DNA of 64,000 nucleotides from Altererythrobacter lutimaris (GTDB taxonomy: Bacteria > Pseudomonadota > Alphaproteobacteria > Sphingomonadales > Sphingomonadaceae), in the NCBI RefSeq assembly GCF_013371495.1, contig NZ_JABWTA010000001.1, positions 744,001-808,000 on the forward strand, written 5' to 3'. Positions within the stretch are counted from its first letter, which is position 1. Each line of letters opens with the position of its first letter. This document shows, piece by piece, positions 37,311-45,677 of this stretch. The position numbers were made by a program, and so were the translations under genes. The notes beneath the pieces are model-generated. The model ran no database searches, was not told where the DNA came from, and saw nothing but the letters and a program-made list of their open reading frames with translations.

Positions 37311-39644
37311 ATGCTTGCGGTGAACCGAGCCAATGTGTTGGAAATGTCACAGAAAGCGCTTGCATCTGTGCAACACATGCGTGGTATTATGGCCACGATG
37401 GAAGCGCAGAGCATTCTTGATCCAACACGCGAAAGGGGGACTCGGCGTGCTCCGCGTCTTTGGCGTCAATTTGTCGTAGCTTCTCAGCGCGCCAATATCT
37501 TTCGCTGGATCGAGATATTCTGCGTCGTCGGAGTTTTGGCGGGAATAATCGGAACATGGTGGCTTTTCACAAGCGCGCCGCCTGATGGACAACTGCTACC
37601 CACGTCTCAGGTTGCCAGTTTGTTGGTGGCGACGCTTATTCCAGCAATGCTTATGCTGGTTCTCATTGGCCGCAGGATTGCCTTGAAGCGAGCGGCCGGC
37701 AGCACAGCACGCCTGCACGTGCGTCTGGTGTTTCTCTTTTCCCTTATCGCTGCTGTGCCGACTTTGCTCGTATCAGGTTTTGCTGCTGTTCTGTTCCAGT
37801 CAGGGGTAGATTTCTGGTTCTCTGACAACTCCCGCGGTTTGATGGAAAACGCAAGGCAACTTGCAGACAGTTACTACGAGCAAAACCAACTCGAGGTAGG
37901 GCAGGAGACTGTCACGATGGCCGGAGATGTTCGGTTTTATCTCCAACGCGGTTCGCTCAGTGATGACAATTTCGCTGATTTTTATGCTTTCCAGGCGCAA
38001 GCGCGCGAGATTTCCGAAAGTGCAATTCTCCAGCGCATGGAGGACGGCTCACTCAGAACAGCTGCGATCCTTAATCTGCTGGAAGACGCTCAGCCACAGG
38101 CCTTTCTGGATCAAGCGCTCGTCCAACTTGATCAGGGCGAGTTTGTTGCAGTTGAGGGAACGCCGGAGAGGATTGCTGCGCTTGCGCCGATTGATCTTAG
38201 TAGCGGTATTTACCTCTATAATGCACGCAATCCTGAAGCTTCCTCGTTCAACTCATGGCAGCAGGCCCAGTCGATTACTTCAGCCTATGACAGCCTGACG
38301 CAGCGCGCCCGCGCATGGCAGTTCAGATTCAATTTGGCCTTGTTTGTCGTGAGTCTCGCGCTCGTTGGTATCGCTGTGTGGTTTGCGCTGCGCTTTGCCG
38401 ACCGGCAAGTCGAGCCTTTGACCGATCTGGTGGCAGCGGCACGCAAGGTGGGTGCGGGCAATTTCTCATTGCGCGTAGAGGGGCGGACCGGCGGGGACGA
38501 AATTGGGCTCCTGAACCGTGCCTTTAACCGGATGACGTCACAACTGGAAAAGCAGACCGATGATCTGGTCCAGGCGAACCATCAGATCGATGATCGCAGG
38601 GCCTTCATGGAAGCTGTGCTGGAATCAGTGACAGCAGGCGTCATCTCAGTCGATGAAACCGGCCATGTTCAACTTATGAACTCGTCCGCCCAAAACCTTC
38701 TTTTTGAAGAGATCCCGGAAGATCCGTCAGGAGCAATGTTGCCTGAACTCTCCCCTCAAGTTGCGGCATTGGTAGAGAGCGGCGTCTCCAGCGGCATTGT
38801 AACGCACACTAAAGGCGAAGAGCTTCTTACGCTCGCGGTCAAAATTGCACCTGAGAAAGGCGGACATGTCATCACCTTTGAAGACATTACCCGCCAATTG
38901 CTTGACCAACGTCAGGCTGCGTGGAGCGATGTTGCGAGGCGCATTGCACACGAGATCAAGAACCCGCTCACGCCGATCCAGCTCGCAACCGAGCGCTTGA
39001 AACGGCGCTATCGCCGCCAGATTGAGAGCGATGGTGAGTTGTTCGACGAGCTCACGAGCACGATCGTACGGCAGGTGAGCGGCCTTAGGCAAATGGTCGA
39101 TGAGTTCTCGAGCTTTGCGAGGCTGCCAAAGCCGAATTTTCGCAAAGAAGACGCTCTGGATTTGGTTCGCCAAGCGCTCTTTTTGCAGGAAGTCGCCCAT
39201 CCGCAAATCGACTTTGCCTTAAATGTGGACGAACTTGAAAGCGGCATTATCAGCGCTGACCGGCATCAGCTTGGCCAAGCGATGACGAACATCCTAAAGA
39301 ACGCCGTCGAGGCAGTGGAGGCCCGCGCGGCCAATGCTGAACCCGATTATCGAGGACGCATCGGTGTTGAAATGGCCTCTAACAAGACAATGCTGAGAGT
39401 CTGCGTAAGCGACAATGGCATTGGCCTGCCGAACGAGCGCGAGCGGATCACTGAGCCTTATATGACCACTCGCGAGCGAGGTACCGGTCTTGGCCTAGCG
39501 ATTGTTCACAAGATTGTAGACGAACATGGCGGAGACCTCAGTTTCTCAGCTGTCGAAGGCGGAGGAACACGTGTCACGCTGCGCGTTGCGCGTGACCCCC
39601 TCGCCAAGGAAGAACCAGGCAAAACAGGGTCGTCGGGGATGTGA
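37311..39644 (+). CDS. ntrY: Membrane sensor histidine kinase NtrY
   Basis: 777 residues. Three or four transmembrane helices lie in the first 150 residues and another near 330-350, flanking an extracytoplasmic sensor of about 180 residues. A HAMP domain (ADRQVEPLTDLVAAARKVG), a PAS domain (VTAGVISVDETGHVQLMN) and the kinase core ([20 protein letters not shown], then DNGIGLP and GTGLGLAIVHKIVDEHGG) follow. The upstream Met at 37398 is an alternative start. Partner of NtrX, linked to nitrogen, redox and envelope control in alphaproteobacteria. Confidence 0.94.
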   Translation: MLAVNRANVLEMSQKALASVQHMRGIMATMEAQSILDPTRERGTRRAPRLWRQFVVASQRANIFRWIEIFCVVGVLAGIIGTWWLFTSAPPDGQLLPTSQVASLLVATLIPAMLMLVLIGRRIALKRAAGSTARLHVRLVFLFSLIAAVPTLLVSGFAAVLFQSGVDFWFSDNSRGLMENARQLADSYYEQNQLEVGQETVTMAGDVRFYLQRGSLSDDNFADFYAFQAQAREISESAILQRMEDGSLRTAAILNLLEDAQPQAFLDQALVQLDQGEFVAVEGTPERIAALAPIDLSSGIYLYNARNPEASSFNSWQQAQSITSAYDSLTQRARAWQFRFNLALFVVSLALVGIAVWFALRFADRQVEPLTDLVAAARKVGAGNFSLRVEGRTGGDEIGLLNRAFNRMTSQLEKQTDDLVQANHQIDDRRAFMEAVLESVTAGVISVDETGHVQLMNSSAQNLLFEEIPEDPSGAMLPELSPQVAALVESGVSSGIVTHTKGEELLTLAVKIAPEKGGHVITFEDITRQLLDQRQAAWSDVARRIAHEIKNPLTPIQLATERLKRRYRRQIESDGELFDELTSTIVRQVSGLRQMVDEFSSFARLPKPNFRKEDALDLVRQALFLQEVAHPQIDFALNVDELESGIISADRHQLGQAMTNILKNAVEAVEARAANAEPDYRGRIGVEMASNKTMLRVCVSDNGIGLPNERERITEPYMTTRERGTGLGLAIVHKIVDEHGGDLSFSAVEGGGTRVTLRVARDPLAKEEPGKTGSSGM

Positions 39645-39677
39645 TGACAATGAATTTCGTAAAGGAACAGGCCTGAT

Positions 39678-41066
39678 ATGGCACTCGATATTCTGATCGT
39701 TGATGATGAACGCGACATCCGCGAGCTTGTCTCCGGCGTGTTGAGCGATGAAGGTTATGATTGCCGAACCGCCGCAGACAGCACCAGCGCATTGAAAGCC
39801 ATTGATGAGCGCCGACCCAGCCTCGTGCTGCTCGACGTTTGGCTGCACGGAAGCGAGATGGACGGCCTGGAAGTGCTTGACGCAATCAAGGCCCGTGAGC
39901 CCGAGCTGCCAGTGATCATTTTCTCGGGCCACGGAAACATCGATACTGCTGTCTCCGCGGTCAGCCGGGGTGCAATGGACTTTATTGAAAAGCCATTCGA
40001 GGCGGAGCGACTCCTGTTGTTAGTTGAGCGTGCTACAGAAACAGAGCGCTTGCGGCGCGAGAATTCGCGACTGCGTGAAGGCTTCGCGCGCGGCGAGGAA
40101 TTCACTGGTAACTCAAGTGTCATCAACGCCGTTCGAGCGACTCTTAAGCGTGTTGCCAACACCGGAAGCCGCGTTCTCATCACTGGCCCCGCAGGCGCGG
40201 GCAAGGAAGTTGCCGCGCGATTGCTGCACAGTTGGAGCACACGGCCCGATGGCACGTTTGTCATTGTCAATTCGGCCCGCATTACGCCTGAACGGTTCGA
40301 GCAGGAGCTCTTCGGCGAAGAGTCCGATGGAAAACTGGTTCGCGCAGGCCTGCTTGAACTCGCTGATGGTGGGACGCTTTACTTGGATGAAGTGGCGGAT
40401 ATGCCGCTTTCAACGCAAGCGCGGATCTTGCGTGTGCTGACCGACCAAAGTTTTGTGAGGGTAGGGGGCTCGCGGCAAATCGGAGTTGACGTGAGAGTGG
40501 TGTCTTCAACGACACGTGATCTTGCAAAGGAAATGGAGGAGAAACGCTTTCGCGAGGACCTCTTCTACCGGCTCAATGTCGTACCTGTGACCGTTCCATC
40601 GCTTGCCGAGCGTAGGGACGACATTCCCGCATTGGTCGAACATTTTTTCACGCGTTACTCGGCCGAGCAAGGCATCACGGCCCCCGCAATCAGCGAAGAG
40701 GCCATGGCGGCGTTGCAAGCCTATGACTGGCCTGGCAATGTCCGGCAACTGCGGAACGTCGTCGAACGGACTATCATCATGAGCCCTCGCGATGATTTGC
40801 AAACAATCGAAGCGGACATGCTCCCGGTTGAAGTCACCGGAAGCGAACCTGACTCGTCCGAGACAGGGATGACCAACATGATGGGGGTGCCGCTGAGAGA
40901 GGCACGCGAGAGCTTTGAACGGGAATATCTCACGATCCAGATCCGTCGCTTCTCTGGTAACATCTCCAAAACTGCGAACTTTATCGGAATGGAGCGCTCG
41001 GCGCTTCATCGGAAGTTGAAGTTGCTCGGCATGTCGGAGCGCAAAACAACCGATAAGAAGGACTAA
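39678..41066 (+). CDS. ntrX: Response regulator NtrX, lacking the GAFTGA loop
   Basis: 462 residues. Receiver with phospho-Asp53 (LVLLDVWLHGSE). AAA+ domain with a modified Walker A (TGPAGAGKEVAARLL) and Walker B GGTLYLDEVADM. C-terminal HTH NISKTANFIGMERSALHRKL. Where NtrC has GAFTGA, this protein reads ELFGEESDGKLVRAGLL, so it should not be able to engage sigma-54 and probably acts as an ordinary DNA-binding activator or repressor. AAAGGAA precedes the ATG. 34 bases after ntrY. Confidence 0.94.
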   Translation: MALDILIVDDERDIRELVSGVLSDEGYDCRTAADSTSALKAIDERRPSLVLLDVWLHGSEMDGLEVLDAIKAREPELPVIIFSGHGNIDTAVSAVSRGAMDFIEKPFEAERLLLLVERATETERLRRENSRLREGFARGEEFTGNSSVINAVRATLKRVANTGSRVLITGPAGAGKEVAARLLHSWSTRPDGTFVIVNSARITPERFEQELFGEESDGKLVRAGLLELADGGTLYLDEVADMPLSTQARILRVLTDQSFVRVGGSRQIGVDVRVVSSTTRDLAKEMEEKRFREDLFYRLNVVPVTVPSLAERRDDIPALVEHFFTRYSAEQGITAPAISEEAMAALQAYDWPGNVRQLRNVVERTIIMSPRDDLQTIEADMLPVEVTGSEPDSSETGMTNMMGVPLREARESFEREYLTIQIRRFSGNISKTANFIGMERSALHRKLKLLGMSERKTTDKKD

Positions 41067-41232
41067 GAAAACTTCAGCGATTGCAGAAAAAGCAATAAGT
41101 GCTTTCGTATTCACTTGAACATTTGCGTCACACTCGCGTAACAATACTCATCTTTGTTGGCCCTCAGGGTCGGCCAACGCCGCCACGTGGACCGTAACAA
41201 GCGGCCGCCAATAAAGAACTCGGAGACTGACC

Positions 41233-41769
41233 ATGTCTAATGGGCGAACCCTCTCAGCACGCCCAGCTGACGCTGAAACAAAGGGTGGCGACAGCCGCCC
41301 GGCAAACCTGCAAGATGCGTTTCTCAACCTGCTGCGCAAGAACCGCACACCGGTGACCATGTTCCTTGTGAAAGGCGTTAAGCTTCAAGGCATCGTCACT
41401 TGGTTTGACAACTTCTCGATCCTGTTGCGGCGAGACGGGCAGTCACAGCTGGTCTACAAACACGCCATCTCGACGATCATGCCGGGGCAGCCAATTGATG
41501 CAGCCCAGTTCGAAAGCCAGCAAGGAAACCGCAAGCAGCGCTTGTTGCAAGATGTGTTCCTCTCCCGCGTAAGCGAGGCCGGCGTCGAGGTCACGATGTT
41601 CCTCGTGAACGGGGTGATGCTTCAAGGGCGCATCGCAGCGTATGACCTCTTCTGCACAATGCTTGAACGCGACGGCTTCGTTCAGCTCGCTTACAAACAT
41701 GCTGTATCGACGATCCAACCCGCCTCTCCGGTCGATCTGACGGACGGCGACGAAAGCGACAGCGACTGA
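41233..41769 (+). CDS. hfq: Tandem-domain RNA chaperone Hfq
   Basis: 178 residues containing two Hfq/Sm domains, about 25-88 and 103-166, joined by a 14-residue linker, with an acidic tail. Domain 1 keeps the sRNA-binding features: Gln27/Asp28 (NLQDAF), rim basics Arg35-Lys36-Arg38, Lys50 (GVKLQG), Phe61 and YKHAIST. Domain 2 keeps LLQDVF, Phe140 and YKHAVST but has lost the rim arginines (SRVSEAG) and has Met129 in place of the position-31 Lys. Ordinary Hfq is one domain of 70-110 aa forming a hexamer. Three copies of this protein would give a six-lobed ring with alternating faces. It is the first gene after ntrX and overlaps the likely hflX start. Confidence 0.95.
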   Translation: MSNGRTLSARPADAETKGGDSRPANLQDAFLNLLRKNRTPVTMFLVKGVKLQGIVTWFDNFSILLRRDGQSQLVYKHAISTIMPGQPIDAAQFESQQGNRKQRLLQDVFLSRVSEAGVEVTMFLVNGVMLQGRIAAYDLFCTMLERDGFVQLAYKHAVSTIQPASPVDLTDGDESDSD

Positions 41770-43088
41770 GTTTCGACGACGATCTGCTCGGTGAAGTAAC
41801 GCGCGGCGCGAGAGCGCTCGTGCTGTGTCCGGATGTCCGCGGCCAATCCTACGAATTCGATGCCGAGGAGCGTTTGGCTGAAGCATGCGGCTTAGCTGAA
41901 GCGATCGGCGTTGTCCTTGGCGAAGCGCGCATCGTAACCATTCGTTCGATCCGTCCGGCGACGTTGTTTGGGGCCGGGCAGGTCCAAGACCTCAAGTCAG
42001 CCTGTGAGCAGTTTGAATGCGATCTTGTGATCGTTGACGGCCCCCTGAGCCCTATCCAGCAACGTAACCTTGAAACCGAACTTAAGCGTAAAGTGATCGA
42101 TCGCACCGGTCTTATCCTTGAGATCTTTGGGGAGCGCGCAGCGACCGCCGAAGGCCGTCTGCAGGTTGAACTTGCGCATCTCGACTATCAGCAAAGCCGT
42201 CTGGTCCGCAGCTGGACCCACCTTGAACGACAGCGCGGCGGCTTCGGCTTTCTAGGTGGCCCGGGTGAAACGCAGATCGAAGCCGACCGCCGGATGATCC
42301 GCCAGCGCATGGGACGTCTGCGCAAAGAGCTGGAGCAGGTGCGCAAGACGCGTTCTCTCCACCGTGCACGGCGGGGAAGGGCGCCTTGGCCTGTGATCGC
42401 TCTGGTCGGCTACACCAATGCGGGCAAGTCGACACTTTTCAATCGTCTGTCGGGCGCTGAAGTTATGGCGGAAGACCTATTGTTCGCCACACTCGACCCC
42501 ACTATGCGCGCGATTGCCTTGCCTGGTGTCGAGAAAGCCATTCTGTCCGACACGGTAGGCTTTATCTCTGACTTGCCAACGCAACTGGTCGCTGCATTCC
42601 GTGCCACGCTTGAGGAAGTCACCGCAGCCGATGTGATTGTGCATGTGCGTGATATATCCAATCCGTCAAACAGCGCGCAAGACAAGCAGGTTAGGGCGGT
42701 CCTGGCCGATCTCGGCGTAATTGACGGCGAAGATGGCGAGAGCCTTATCCCGATCGTCGAATGCTGGAACAAAAGCGACCTTTTGGACCAGGCGACTTCT
42801 GAAGAACTGGCGGCCTCAGCTCAAGCGCGTGACGATGTGGTCTTGCTCTCAGCGATATCAGGCGAAGGCGTTGAGGACCTTGCTGAGCAGTTAAGCGCAA
42901 TGCTCACAGCAGGCGCGCAGGTTTATGAGCTTTCGCTCCCGCTAAGCGACGGAAAACGCATTGCATGGCTGCATGCGCATGGCGAAGTCTTGTCAGAATC
43001 TGAAAGCGAAGATGAGGGGAAGGGGCCTTCGCGAAAAATGGCTGTTCGTTTGAACCCGAAGGAATGGGGGCAGTATCAGCGGCTTTAG
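41766..43088 (+). CDS. hflX: GTPase HflX (ribosome splitting factor)
   Basis: Glycine-rich N-terminal domain ([19 protein letters not shown]), linker coiled coil and G domain with P-loop [20 protein letters not shown] (G3) and NKSD (G4). HflX rescues stalled ribosomes. The first standard start is GTG 41820 (422 aa), but the frame stays open upstream and [19 protein letters not shown] reads like the natural N-terminus. The only initiation-like codon before it is CTG 41766, in a CTGA overlap with the hfq stop. I give the longer version (440 aa); the start is uncertain. Confidence 0.9.
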   Translation: MSFDDDLLGEVTRGARALVLCPDVRGQSYEFDAEERLAEACGLAEAIGVVLGEARIVTIRSIRPATLFGAGQVQDLKSACEQFECDLVIVDGPLSPIQQRNLETELKRKVIDRTGLILEIFGERAATAEGRLQVELAHLDYQQSRLVRSWTHLERQRGGFGFLGGPGETQIEADRRMIRQRMGRLRKELEQVRKTRSLHRARRGRAPWPVIALVGYTNAGKSTLFNRLSGAEVMAEDLLFATLDPTMRAIALPGVEKAILSDTVGFISDLPTQLVAAFRATLEEVTAADVIVHVRDISNPSNSAQDKQVRAVLADLGVIDGEDGESLIPIVECWNKSDLLDQATSEELAASAQARDDVVLLSAISGEGVEDLAEQLSAMLTAGAQVYELSLPLSDGKRIAWLHAHGEVLSESESEDEGKGPSRKMAVRLNPKEWGQYQRL

Positions 43089-43097
43089 ACCTGCGGA

Positions 43098-43922
43098 TTA
43101 TGCGCTTTTCTCCTCTGATTTTACGCGAACCCACAATTCTTCCTGTTCCTCTAGCGAAAGCGATGCGAACTTGCCATTTGCAATCTTCTCCATTGCTTTG
43201 AAACGTCTTTCGAATTTCAAGTTAGCAGAGCGCAGCGCTTCTTCCGCGTCCACGCCGTATGCACGAACCAAGTTTACTGCTGCGAATAGGAAGTCTCCGG
43301 CTTCCTCGGACATTTCCGCTTGTGAGGTTGCCGCCTCAAGTTCTTCAAGTTCTTCCAGTATCTTCGATTTGGGGCCGTCGGTGTCCGGCCAATCAAACCC
43401 AACGCGTGCTGCACGCTTCTGGAGCTTTTGAGCGCGCATTGCCGCCGGCAATGCCAATGCTACACCATCAAGCGCGCTCTCTGCACCTTTAGCGCTGCGT
43501 TCTCCTTCTTTAAGCGCCTCCCAGCGTCTTTCCGTCATTTCTCCTGACTGGTCACCGAAGATGTGCGGATGTCGCGCTTCCATCTTATCTGAAATGCTCT
43601 GCGCGACATCGTGAAACGAGAACTCGCCCGCTTCTTCTGCCATTCGCGCATGGAAAACGACCTGAAAGAGCAGATCACCGAGCTCGTCCTTCAGTTCGTG
43701 CAAGTCCTCCCGCTCGATCGCTTCAAAGACTTCATAGGCTTCTTCGATTGTGTACGGCGCGATTGTCTTGAATGATTGCGCCAGGTCCCACTGGCAACCA
43801 GTCTCTGGATCGCGCAGCTTGGCCATAATCCCAAGCAGCCGGTCGATTTGCTCATTATTCTCGCTGCTTCTTCCGAGAGAGGGGGCATCCTCCCCAAGAG
43901 ATAAGACGTCATCTGATGGCAT
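43098..43922 (-). CDS. mazG: Nucleoside triphosphate pyrophosphohydrolase MazG
   Basis: 274 residues, two MazG repeats. The first has the Mg-binding EEAYEVFEAIEREDLHELKD with ELGDLLFQVVFHARM. The second has EELEELEAATSQAEMSEEAG with DFLFAAVNLVRAYG. It cleans up non-canonical NTPs. The ATG has no Shine-Dalgarno. The 44 bases upstream are unusually AT-rich (AACATAATATAAATTATC just before the start), which could be a promoter giving a nearly leaderless mRNA. The stop is 9 bases from the convergent hflX stop. Confidence 0.94.
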   Translation of the reverse strand: MPSDDVLSLGEDAPSLGRSSENNEQIDRLLGIMAKLRDPETGCQWDLAQSFKTIAPYTIEEAYEVFEAIEREDLHELKDELGDLLFQVVFHARMAEEAGEFSFHDVAQSISDKMEARHPHIFGDQSGEMTERRWEALKEGERSAKGAESALDGVALALPAAMRAQKLQKRAARVGFDWPDTDGPKSKILEELEELEAATSQAEMSEEAGDFLFAAVNLVRAYGVDAEEALRSANLKFERRFKAMEKIANGKFASLSLEEQEELWVRVKSEEKSA

Positions 43923-43966
43923 GATAATTTATATTATGTTAAATCCGATATGATAACTGAATACGG

Positions 43967-44140
43967 TCACCAGCCACCTATCAGGCTGAAAAGAACGAAC
44001 ACGCCGAGGAAAATTGCAAGCCACGTCAGACTCATTTGAACGATCTTACTCCAACTTAATCTATACGAAGCCAATGCGCTCCCGGCCAAAATCAGCCAAG
44101 CGAGTAATGACACAATCCCGATCAAAGCGCCGTCATTCAT
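43967..44140 (-). CDS. Small two-helix membrane protein of unknown function
   Basis: 57 residues: MNDGALIGIVSLLAWLILAG then ASYRLSWSKIVQMSL and a second hydrophobic helix TWLAIFLGVFVLFSLIGGW at the very C-terminus. Its ATG overlaps the stop of the metallo-beta-lactamase-fold gene upstream (ATGA at 44137-44140), so it is almost certainly translated. Too short for most gene callers. No function is recognised; it is between the MBL protein and mazG. Confidence 0.7.
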   Translation of the reverse strand: MNDGALIGIVSLLAWLILAGSALASYRLSWSKIVQMSLTWLAIFLGVFVLFSLIGGW

Positions 44141-44904
44141 GCATCCAACTCCATGCCATCATATCCTACAAGCACGTGATCAGGTGTCTCAGCGGACAAT
44201 GTTGCATAATCCATCGACTTGTCGAGATGGCTGAGCACAAGTTTTCCCGCACCCGTTCGCTCGGCTAATTCCAACGCCAATGCCAGATTGGAATGCGTCG
44301 GATGCGGATCACGCCGCAAACAATCGCTCACCAGTATATCAACGTCTTGGAAACAAGACACCATATCCTCGGTTATCGCACTATAATCAGTAGCATACAC
44401 GATAGACTTACCGTCCGCTTCAAAGCGGAAACCCGTTGTCTCTCCTGGTCCATGCGGCATCTGGACCCAATCAACGGCAAACCCCGCAAACATTCGGAGT
44501 CGATCCAATGTATCGAGGTGGACAATAGTCGGATAACCGTGTTGTCCCGCAAAGACATATCCAAACCGCTGACGGAGGCGATACGCGGTATCCTTGCCAG
44601 CAAAACCCGAAATGGGTCCGCCTCGGCCGTATCTTAGCACGCGAAGATCGTCGATTCCGTGGCAATGATCCGCATGATCATGCGTCCAGAATACTCCGTC
44701 CAGATGATCGATTTCATTGGCAAGCAGTTGAGCTCTCAAGTCCGTAGAGGTGTCGATAAGGAGCCGTTTGCCTTCATTGCTTTCGACGACGATGGAGACG
44801 CGAGTGCGCCGGTTCCTGGGCTCATCAGGGTCACAATCACCCCAGTCATTTCCGACCCGCGGGACGCCGGTCGATGTGCCGGAGCCCAGAACTATGAGCT
44901 TCAA
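44137..44904 (-). CDS. Metallo-beta-lactamase-fold phosphodiesterase (PhnP/RNase Z-like)
   Basis: 255 residues. The dinuclear-metal motif THDHADHCHG gives His75, His77, Asp79 and His80; further ligands are His in MPHGPGETTGF, Asp in ATDYSAI and His in LSHLDKSMDY. The N-terminus LGSGTSTGVPRVGNDWGDCD is typical of the PhnP-like group that hydrolyses cyclic phosphodiesters. It overlaps tatD by 4 bases; the tatD-MBL pair is common in alphaproteobacteria. The exact substrate is unknown. Confidence 0.88.
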   Translation of the reverse strand: MKLIVLGSGTSTGVPRVGNDWGDCDPDEPRNRRTRVSIVVESNEGKRLLIDTSTDLRAQLLANEIDHLDGVFWTHDHADHCHGIDDLRVLRYGRGGPISGFAGKDTAYRLRQRFGYVFAGQHGYPTIVHLDTLDRLRMFAGFAVDWVQMPHGPGETTGFRFEADGKSIVYATDYSAITEDMVSCFQDVDILVSDCLRRDPHPTHSNLALALELAERTGAGKLVLSHLDKSMDYATLSAETPDHVLVGYDGMELDA

Positions 44905-45677
44905 GCTGCAACCTTACTGAAAAGATTGTGAAAATTGGCAGTAGTCTGCTTGGCGAGCTCTTCTTCTTGTACTCCGCGAAGTTCCGCAAGAAAACGTGCA
45001 GTATCAGCGACAAATGCAGGTTCGCATGGTTTTCCGCGATGCGGCACAGGCGCAAGAAAGGGACTATCCGTTTCCACCAACAATCGATCTGCAGGTACGT
45101 CTTTCGCAGCTTCCTGCAAATCTTTTGCGTTCTTGAACGTGACGATGCCTGAAATCGAAATGGATAGCCCCAATTCGACTACCCTCGCCCCGAATTCAGC
45201 CGATGCAGTGAAACAATGGATAAGGGCGGGGAAGTCCCCCTTCCCCTTCTCGTCCTCAATAATCTCGAGCGTATCTGCCTCAGCATCACGGGTGTGAATG
45301 ATGAGAGGCAAGCCGGTCTCACGCGCAACGTCGATATGCATTCGGAAGAGATCGCGCTGGACCGCGCGGTCGGACTTGTCGTAATAATAGTCTAGGCCCG
45401 TTTCGCCGATCCCTATCACTCGCAGATGTTCCGCACGTTTGAGCAATTCCTCACGGCCCAAATCTGCATGCTGATCCGCCTCATGTGGGTGAATGCCCAC
45501 GCTGGCCCAGACATCACTTTCGCGCTCAGCGGTGCCGATTACCTGATCCCATTCGCTGCGGCGGGTCGAGATGTTGAGGAACTTGGCAACGCCAGCTTTG
45601 CGCGCGCGCGACAGCACACCCTGCTGGTCTTCGACCAGCCCTTTGTATTCAAGGTGGCAATGGCTATCGACGAGCAT
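44901..45677 (-). CDS. tatD: TatD-family metal-dependent DNase
   Basis: 258 residues, amidohydrolase TIM barrel. Metal ligands His6/His8 (DSHCHLEYKG), Glu in GIGETGLDYY, His in IIHTRDAEAD, His in ALIHCFTAS, and Asp in VETDSPFLAPVPHRGK. 3'-5' exonuclease activity is known for this family. Start shares one base with the metG stop (TGATG). Confidence 0.95.
   Translation of the reverse strand: MLVDSHCHLEYKGLVEDQQGVLSRARKAGVAKFLNISTRRSEWDQVIGTAERESDVWASVGIHPHEADQHADLGREELLKRAEHLRVIGIGETGLDYYYDKSDRAVQRDLFRMHIDVARETGLPLIIHTRDAEADTLEIIEDEKGKGDFPALIHCFTASAEFGARVVELGLSISISGIVTFKNAKDLQEAAKDVPADRLLVETDSPFLAPVPHRGKPCEPAFVADTARFLAELRGVQEEELAKQTTANFHNLFSKVAA

Noticed and set aside
41233..41769. Tandem Hfq as an assembly duplication artefact
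   Set aside because: The two domains differ at many positions and have different linkers and ends, so they are an ancient in-frame duplication rather than a repeated read.
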